From an uncultured Micrococcales bacterium (GTDB lineage Bacteria; Actinomycetota; Actinomycetes; Actinomycetales; Microbacteriaceae): a stretch of DNA of 9,170 nt. This document shows, piece by piece, positions 5,437 through 9,170 of this stretch. How positions within the stretch are numbered: position 1 is the stretch's first letter; each line of letters starts with the position of its first letter. The translations under genes were made by a program, and so were the position numbers. The notes below the pieces were generated by a model. That model made no database searches and had not been told where the DNA came from. It was given only the letters and a program-made list of their open reading frames with translations. The DNA lies in contig CAJXMQ010000035.1 in NCBI GenBank assembly GCA_913056225.1, positions 1-9,170 of the forward strand, written 5' to 3'.

Positions 5437-7935
5437 TTACCCGCAATTCGGAATCAGCACAATTGCACTGTTGGCTTGAACTCGTGCACCTACCTCAGGG
5501 TCAGTTCCCCAAGCAACTCCGGGGGGTAGCTCCAAATCACACCTGTTGTATAAAAAGCCCTGTGATGGTTGCGGCAAGCTCACTGCAAAACCAAGATTTT
5601 CCAAAGTTGACTGGGCTTGTGCCATTTCAGCACCCTTGACCAATGGAATTTCAATGAGTCCTCCTCCAGAGACAAAGATCTCAATCATGCTTCCTCTGGG
5701 GATTTCCTCACCGGCAAATGGGAAGGTGTCAGCGACTGCACCTTCTGGTCGGACCGAGTCAACTGGCTCCTCGACAATTTTTGCGTTGAGATCAAGTAGT
5801 TCAATTTGCTCGGCTGCCATCAGCGGATCCATTCCCGCAACATCTGGAACCTGAATCGTGATTGGCGACAGGAATCGAGAGTTTGCCGTTGGGAAGGCTT
5901 CACCCCCATAAACGTCGTTGACATCAGTCATGATGGTTCGCCAGATTTGGTGCCTCAAGGTGGAAACCGCACTGCCATCACTGCTCTTACCTCGCTGGGT
6001 GATTTGGCCTTGAACGTTTCCAACCCAAACAGCTGTTGAAACCTCACTTGAATAACCAACCATCCATGTGTGAATCGCTTCATCAGTAGTTCCGGTTTTC
6101 CCGGCCAAGGGGATTCCTTGGCCAGTGTTTGAGGCAACTGCGGTTCCCCCGCTAACAACCTGCTGCATGGCATAGGCCAAAGCCGCTGCCACGTCAGGGG
6201 TTACTGCCTGTGAACATCTGGATTTAGGAACATCGAGTTCCTGTCCCGTTCTTCTTTGAGTGACACTGTCAATCGCTACCGGCGAGCAATATGTTCCATT
6301 GTTGGCAATTGCCGCAAAAGCACTTGCCATAGTTAGCGGAGCGATTTCATCAACCCCCAAAATCGAGGATGGGACAAAACTCAATTCGTCCCCGTCTGCT
6401 CTGTGAACACCAAAGTCAACAGCGGTGTCTCGAATGTCACAAAGGTCTAGCTGACTGGCCATATCGGCGTAGGCGGTGTTTTGAGAAGTTCGTGTAGCTT
6501 GCAAAACACTTAGGTCTTCAACTGTCTCACCACTGTTTCCTGGTTCCCAGGTGCCAACCAAACCACCGCAGCGCGCATTGAATTCGGTGGCTACATCCCA
6601 CTCAATTTCTCTGCCATCAACATGGTCTCCAAGGGTGTAGCCAGATTTCAGCCAGTCAGCCAGGACAAATACTTTGTAGGTACTTCCTGGTTGGAATCCA
6701 CTGGAGCCACCAAAGTTTCTGTCGGTGTTGTAGTTCACTGAGGTTCGGCCGATGCCGGGATTATCACTTTGATCAAAGACTCGATTTTGAGCCATGGTGA
6801 TAATTCTGCCGGTGCCTGCTTCAACCGAAACCGCTGCAGTTCCAAATTCCCACTCATTGTCTGCGGGGAGTGCTTCCATCACAGCTTCTTGAGCAGTTTG
6901 TTGAAGGTCCACGTCCAGGGTGGTGTAAATCTCTAAGCCACCTCTGCGCAAAAGCTCTTCGCGCTCCTCGGAGCTAACCCCAAACTCAGGAGAGTTTCTA
7001 ATTGTCCAAACTACGTAGTCGCAGAAGTAGGCGGTTGTTTGGTCAGCTTCACAACCCTCTTTGGTGTCGGTGATCCGAGTCTGAATAGGTGATGCCTTAT
7101 ATGCATCCGCTTGCTCTTGGGTTAGAAAACCCTCAATCGCCATTTGTTGCAAAACATAGTTTCTTCTTCCCAGGCCGCGATCAAGGTTGTCCGACTCGTC
7201 AGGCTTGTAATCATTGGGCGATTTAAGCATTCCTGCCAAATAAGCGGCCTGTGGGATATTCAAATTTGAGGCGCTGGTGCTGAAGTAATACTGACTGGCT
7301 GTTTCGACACCGTTGATTTGGTTTCCAAAGAATGCAAGGTTCAGATAGCCGGCAAGAATTTGTTTCTTGGAAACTTCTTTTTCCAAGGCAATCGCTAATC
7401 GAATTTCTCTAAGTTTTCGCTCTACGGTCACCTCTGTGGCTTCACGAATAGCTTCTTCGTCGCCAGACTGGCTGGCCGCATCAACCAAAGAATTCTTTAC
7501 GTACTGCATTGTGATGGTGCTGGCACCAGGTCCTTCACCAAAGGTTGCCAAGTTGGTGAGCGTTGCTCGAACCAGGCTGATCATGTCTACACCGGCATGT
7601 TCATAAAACCTTGGATCTTCGGTTGCTAAAACTGCGTTGATGATGTTTGGAGAAATCTCTTCATAGGGAACCTCTACTCGGTTCTCGTGATAGAAGGTAG
7701 CCATTTCCACTGGCCTGCCATCCTGCTGGGCATAGATGGTGCTTGCCTCGCTTGAGTTGATTGGTCGGATGTAGGCGGGAAGACCTTCAAACATGGATAC
7801 ACCGGTGGTTGTCAAAATGCCACCCACCGCGACAGCGGGTGCGGCGATTGCCACAGCCAACACTCCTGCAGTGACACTCAAGAAAGTAAACTTGAGCACA
7901 GAAAGTATTGGCGCAGATTTATTATTTGCAGCCAT
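5437..7935 (-). CDS. Class A penicillin-binding protein with two PASTA domains (PonA2-like)
   Basis: It is a bifunctional peptidoglycan synthase: a GT51 glycosyltransferase polymerises lipid II and a transpeptidase cross-links the stem peptides. A short cytoplasmic tail precedes a membrane helix (about 16-40). The GT51 domain shows ATEDPRFYEHAGVD (catalytic E106), GASTITMQ (137-144) and VERKLREIRLA (from V171). The transpeptidase has S418-T-Y-K421 (nucleophile S418), S484-Q-N486 and K613-T-G. Two C-terminal PASTA repeats start near V696 (VPDVAGM) and about residue 761. The 832 residues are complete and all catalytic residues are present. Eight cysteines, all outside the membrane, fall into four near pairs (295/305, 456/499, 550/574, 799/831). 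The ATG at 7935 lacks a clear Shine-Dalgarno; a leaderless transcript is possible. The metallophosphoesterase gene follows immediately. PonA2 and PonA1 types are hard to separate by eye, so no symbol is assigned. Confidence 0.95.
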   Translation of the reverse strand: MAANNKSAPILSVLKFTFLSVTAGVLAVAIAAPAVAVGGILTTTGVSMFEGLPAYIRPINSSEASTIYAQQDGRPVEMATFYHENRVEVPYEEISPNIINAVLATEDPRFYEHAGVDMISLVRATLTNLATFGEGPGASTITMQYVKNSLVDAASQSGDEEAIREATEVTVERKLREIRLAIALEKEVSKKQILAGYLNLAFFGNQINGVETASQYYFSTSASNLNIPQAAYLAGMLKSPNDYKPDESDNLDRGLGRRNYVLQQMAIEGFLTQEQADAYKASPIQTRITDTKEGCEADQTTAYFCDYVVWTIRNSPEFGVSSEEREELLRRGGLEIYTTLDVDLQQTAQEAVMEALPADNEWEFGTAAVSVEAGTGRIITMAQNRVFDQSDNPGIGRTSVNYNTDRNFGGSSGFQPGSTYKVFVLADWLKSGYTLGDHVDGREIEWDVATEFNARCGGLVGTWEPGNSGETVEDLSVLQATRTSQNTAYADMASQLDLCDIRDTAVDFGVHRADGDELSFVPSSILGVDEIAPLTMASAFAAIANNGTYCSPVAIDSVTQRRTGQELDVPKSRCSQAVTPDVAAALAYAMQQVVSGGTAVASNTGQGIPLAGKTGTTDEAIHTWMVGYSSEVSTAVWVGNVQGQITQRGKSSDGSAVSTLRHQIWRTIMTDVNDVYGGEAFPTANSRFLSPITIQVPDVAGMDPLMAAEQIELLDLNAKIVEEPVDSVRPEGAVADTFPFAGEEIPRGSMIEIFVSGGGLIEIPLVKGAEMAQAQSTLENLGFAVSLPQPSQGFLYNRCDLELPPGVAWGTDPEVGARVQANSAIVLIPNCG
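6103..6123. repeat. Inverted repeat inside the PBP gene next to the KTG codons
   Basis: GGCCAAGG (6103-6110) and CCTTGGCC (6116-6123) are a perfect 8-bp inverted repeat with a 5-nt spacer. It encodes GQGIPLA, immediately before GKTG. About one such repeat is expected by chance in a window of this size, so no function is claimed. Confidence 0.4.
7920..7925 (+). promoter_or_regulatory. Candidate -10 box for the DUF4177-ridA unit
   Basis: TATTAT matches TATAAT at five of six bases and lies inside the 5' end of the divergent PBP gene. A start near 7932 would leave a leader of about 48 nt with the GGGAG site. No good -35 is found at 16-18 bp; TTGAGC at 7892-7897 is too far (22 bp). Confidence 0.28.
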
Positions 7936-7942
7936 AGACTCA

Positions 7943-7948
7943 AGGATA
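7943..7948 (-). promoter_or_regulatory. Candidate -10 box for a leaderless PBP transcript
   Basis: On the minus strand TATCCT (form TANNNT) ends 7 nt before the A of the PBP ATG. No Shine-Dalgarno lies between them. In actinobacteria, leaderless genes commonly have TANNNT at this distance, with transcription starting on the start codon. No clear -35 is visible. Confidence 0.35.
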
Positions 7949-7965
7949 ACTGGTCAAAGCCTAAA

Positions 7966-7970
7966 GGGAG
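7966..7970 (+). promoter_or_regulatory. Ribosome binding site for the 50-aa DUF4177-like gene
   Basis: GGGAG lies 9 nt before the ATG at 7980, in the 44-bp divergent intergenic region. It supports that ATG over the out-of-frame ATG at 7988. Confidence 0.6.
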
Positions 7971-7979
7971 CTGAAAAAC

Positions 7980-8132
7980 ATGGTCATATGGGAGTACGTA
8001 ACAACACCTCTGCTATTGCACAAGGAAACTGAGATTTTAAATACCTGGGGCGCAAAGGGCTATGAATTGGTCAGCATTCAAACAGGACCGCAGGGCGGAC
8101 TGATTGCATTTATGAAACGCCCTAAGGAGTAA
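7980..8132 (+). CDS. Small DUF4177-like protein, 50 aa
   Basis: A short gene reading MVIWEYVTTPLLLHKE at the start and LIAFMKRPKE at the end, with TWGAKGYELVSI in the middle (residues 22-33). The pattern of WEY near the N-terminus, LNxWGxxGYELV, a Gly/Pro turn and a terminal strand ending KRP is that of small actinobacterial DUF4177-type proteins. Biochemical function is unknown. There is no membrane segment or signal peptide, so it is probably cytoplasmic. A GGGAG site at 9 nt supports the ATG. The stop is 4 bp before the ridA start, and its last codons hold the ridA ribosome binding site, so the two are almost certainly co-translated. From memory, M. tuberculosis has a similar ~50-aa gene beside its RidA-like Rv3678c, which supports a real conserved pair. 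Confidence 0.85.
   Translation: MVIWEYVTTPLLLHKETEILNTWGAKGYELVSIQTGPQGGLIAFMKRPKE
8124..8129 (+). promoter_or_regulatory. Ribosome binding site deciding the ridA start
   Basis: AAGGAG lies 7 nt before the TTG at 8137 and within the last codons of the preceding gene. The alternative in-frame ATG at 8155 would be 25 nt away, so TTG is the better start. Confidence 0.75.
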
Positions 8133-8136
8133 TCAG

Positions 8137-8595
8137 TTGAATTACGAACAAAACATGCATTCCCTGGGTTACAAACTTCCAGAGGTTGCTCAGCCAGCAG
8201 GCTCTTATCTGCCAGCAATCACATCTGGAAACCTTATTTTCACAGCCGGCCAGATTCCTCTGGTTGAGGGGAAACTTGCAGCTACTGGAAAAGTGGGCGC
8301 AGAGATTGAATTGGAAAAAGCTCAGGAGCTTGCAAGGATTTGCATCCTGAACGGGCTTGCTGCGGTCAAAAGCGAGATCGGCGATCTGCAAAGAATCAAG
8401 AAGGTTGTAAAAATTGTGGGTTTTGTCTCATCAGATCCTGCATTTACCCAACAACCGCAGGTAATCAATGGCGCGAGTGATTTGCTCGCAGAGATTTTTG
8501 GAGAGGTTGGACGCCACTCCCGTAGTGCTGTGGGAGTGGCTGTCCTTCCACTAGACGTTCCTGTGGAGATAGAACTAATCGTCGAGTTTGACTAG
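8137..8595 (+). CDS. RidA family protein (YjgF/YER057c/UK114), imine deaminase-like
   Basis: RidA proteins hydrolyse reactive enamine/imine intermediates such as 2-aminoacrylate released by PLP enzymes, protecting other enzymes from damage. This 152-residue protein belongs to the longer actinobacterial branch: SGNLIFTAGQIPL (30-42) is the family strand with GQ, FVSSDPAF follows near 96-103, and HSRSAVGVAVLPLDVPVEIELIVEF forms the C-terminal signature. R129 aligns with the catalytic arginine (R105 of E. coli RidA) and E146 with the conserved terminal glutamate. Deaminase activity is therefore plausible but unproven for this branch. The start is TTG at 8137 with a strong AAGGAG. It follows the 50-aa gene by 4 bp. 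Its TAG stop shares the CTAG at 8592-8595 with the convergent acsA stop. A strong hairpin covers the codons around R129. Confidence 0.9.
   Translation: MNYEQNMHSLGYKLPEVAQPAGSYLPAITSGNLIFTAGQIPLVEGKLAATGKVGAEIELEKAQELARICILNGLAAVKSEIGDLQRIKKVVKIVGFVSSDPAFTQQPQVINGASDLLAEIFGEVGRHSRSAVGVAVLPLDVPVEIELIVEFD
8509..8545. repeat. Strong hairpin at the 3' end of ridA, downstream of the acsA stop
   Basis: GCCACTCCC (8513-8521) and GGGAGTGGC (8532-8540) are a perfect 9-bp inverted repeat with a 10-nt loop. GGAC (8509-8512) and GTCC (8542-8545) extend the stem by 4 bp past a single bulged T8541. It starts 47 nt after the acsA stop on the minus strand and ends about 47 nt before the ridA stop on the plus strand. 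Neither side has a T-run, so it is not a classic intrinsic terminator, but it could stop or pause acsA transcripts or stabilise 3' ends. A smaller 5-bp repeat (GCGAG 8473-8477, CTCGC 8485-8489) lies beside it. Confidence 0.55.
8592..8595. other. CTAG shared by two convergent stop codons
   Basis: The palindrome CTAG contains the ridA TAG on the plus strand (8593-8595) and the acsA TAG on the minus strand (8592-8594). The genes overlap by 4 bp, leaving no intergenic space for a terminator. Confidence 0.95.
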
Positions 8596-9170
8596 TCCTC
8601 ACTCGGAGCGGTTGACATCTTTCCACTGATGGAATCCATCACTGATGTGTCAGCCAATGTCGTGACATCACCAACTGGCTTATCCTCGGCAACATCCCTG
8701 AGCAATCGCCTCATGATTTTTCCACTTCGAGTCTTAGGTAGTTCGTTCACCACAAAAATCTGACGTGGTTTAGCGATTGGCCCAATCTCTTTGGCTACGT
8801 GATCTCTCAACTCTCTGGAAACATCGAGTTCATTTGCTGTGTTTTCAGCTTGAGATCTGCGCAGGATGCAGAAGGCCACAACTGCTTGGCCGGTGGTTTC
8901 ATCCTTCGCTCCCACAACCGCAGCTTCTGCAACGTAAGGGTGGGAAACAAGTGCTGATTCGATTTCAGTGGTGGAGAGTCTGTGACCAGAGACATTCATC
9001 ACGTCATCGACTCGACCCAGTAGCCAAAGGTCACCATCATCATCGTATTTGGCACCATCCCCAGCGAAATAAACCCCTTCAAACTTCGACCAGTAGGTCT
9101 CTTTGAATCGCTCGGGATCTCCCCAGATTCCTCTGAGCATTGAAGGCCATGGTTCAACCAGAGACAGGTA
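8592..9170 (-). CDS. acsA: Acetyl-CoA synthetase (AMP-forming), C-terminal part, 5' partial
   Basis: It activates acetate to acetyl-AMP and then acetyl-CoA. The frame stays open to the window edge, so the ATG at 9140 is internal: the residues before it, YLSLVEPWPS, continue into MLRGIWGD as in Acs. The visible 192 residues are the end of a protein of about 650. They contain YFAGDGAKYDDDGDLWLLGR (ATP-binding aspartate in GDGA), the hinge GRVDDVMNVSGHRLST, and the acyltransfer motif PKTRSGKIMRR with the catalytic lysine at visible residue 151 (codon 8718-8720). That lysine is the known target of reversible acetylation in Acs enzymes, so post-translational control is possible. The C-terminal tail after RRLLRDVA is about 35 residues, ends SMTAPSED-like (KMSTAPSED), and is not unusual. 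It converges on ridA, sharing a CTAG stop. Confidence 0.94.
   Translation of the reverse strand, partial: YLSLVEPWPSMLRGIWGDPERFKETYWSKFEGVYFAGDGAKYDDDGDLWLLGRVDDVMNVSGHRLSTTEIESALVSHPYVAEAAVVGAKDETTGQAVVAFCILRRSQAENTANELDVSRELRDHVAKEIGPIAKPRQIFVVNELPKTRSGKIMRRLLRDVAEDKPVGDVTTLADTSVMDSISGKMSTAPSED

Noticed and set aside
8155..8157. ATG as an alternative ridA start
   Set aside because: AAGGAG is 25 nt away from it but 7 nt from the TTG at 8137.
9138..9140. ATG as the acsA start
   Set aside because: The upstream residues YLSLVEPWPS belong to Acs, so this Met is internal and the gene is cut by the window edge.
1..9170. CRISPR arrays, insertion sequences, tRNA/rRNA genes, att sites, defence genes
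   Set aside because: No repeated spacers, terminal inverted repeats, transposase, tRNA-like fold or defence protein was seen; the window is ordinary core genome.

Overview
This window looks like a compact stretch of core chromosome from an actinobacterium. The best guess is a small-genome, mid-GC member of the Microbacteriaceae, of the freshwater or marine Rhodoluna/Aquiluna type. That placement is an inference. It rests on GC near 50 % by eye, actinobacterial versions of DnaX, LysC and Asd, a PASTA-domain class A PBP followed by a YkuE-like metallophosphoesterase, a 50-aa DUF4177-like gene before a RidA gene, frequent TTG starts (three of seven visible starts), and almost no intergenic DNA. 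I see no mobile element, tRNA, rRNA, CRISPR array or integration site.

Layout. (1) 1-4574, plus strand: dnaX (5' end missing), recR, lysC and asd form one tight unit. The junctions are 0 bp, 33 bp and a 4-bp ATGA overlap. The unit joins DNA replication and recombination (clamp loader, RecFOR pathway) to the first two steps of the aspartate family pathway, which feeds lysine, diaminopimelate, threonine and methionine. (2) 4567-7935, minus strand: a class A penicillin-binding protein is followed with zero gap by a membrane-anchored metallophosphoesterase, whose 3' end overlaps asd tail to tail by 8 bp. (3) 7980-8595, plus strand: a 50-aa DUF4177-like protein and a RidA-family protein form a two-gene unit, divergent from the PBP across only 44 bp. 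(4) 8592-9170, minus strand: the C-terminal third of acetyl-CoA synthetase (acsA) converges on ridA, and both genes stop inside one CTAG.

The pieces make sense together. Aspartate semialdehyde supplies diaminopimelate for peptidoglycan, the PBP polymerises and cross-links that peptidoglycan, and RidA clears reactive imines from PLP enzymes. From memory, the same genes lie in the same broad chromosomal neighbourhood in Mycobacterium tuberculosis (acs, RidA, ponA2, metallophosphoesterase, asd, ask, recR, dnaX) but are spread over tens of kilobases. This window would then be a heavily condensed version, lacking whiB, the two ArsA-like ATPases, leuA and ybaB.

I find no convincing new biological system. 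The items most worth a second look are a 9+4-bp hairpin inside ridA just downstream of the acsA stop, a candidate promoter inside recR aimed at lysC-asd, a conserved internal start position in lysC, four closely spaced cysteine pairs in the PBP, and a possible leaderless start of the PBP gene.
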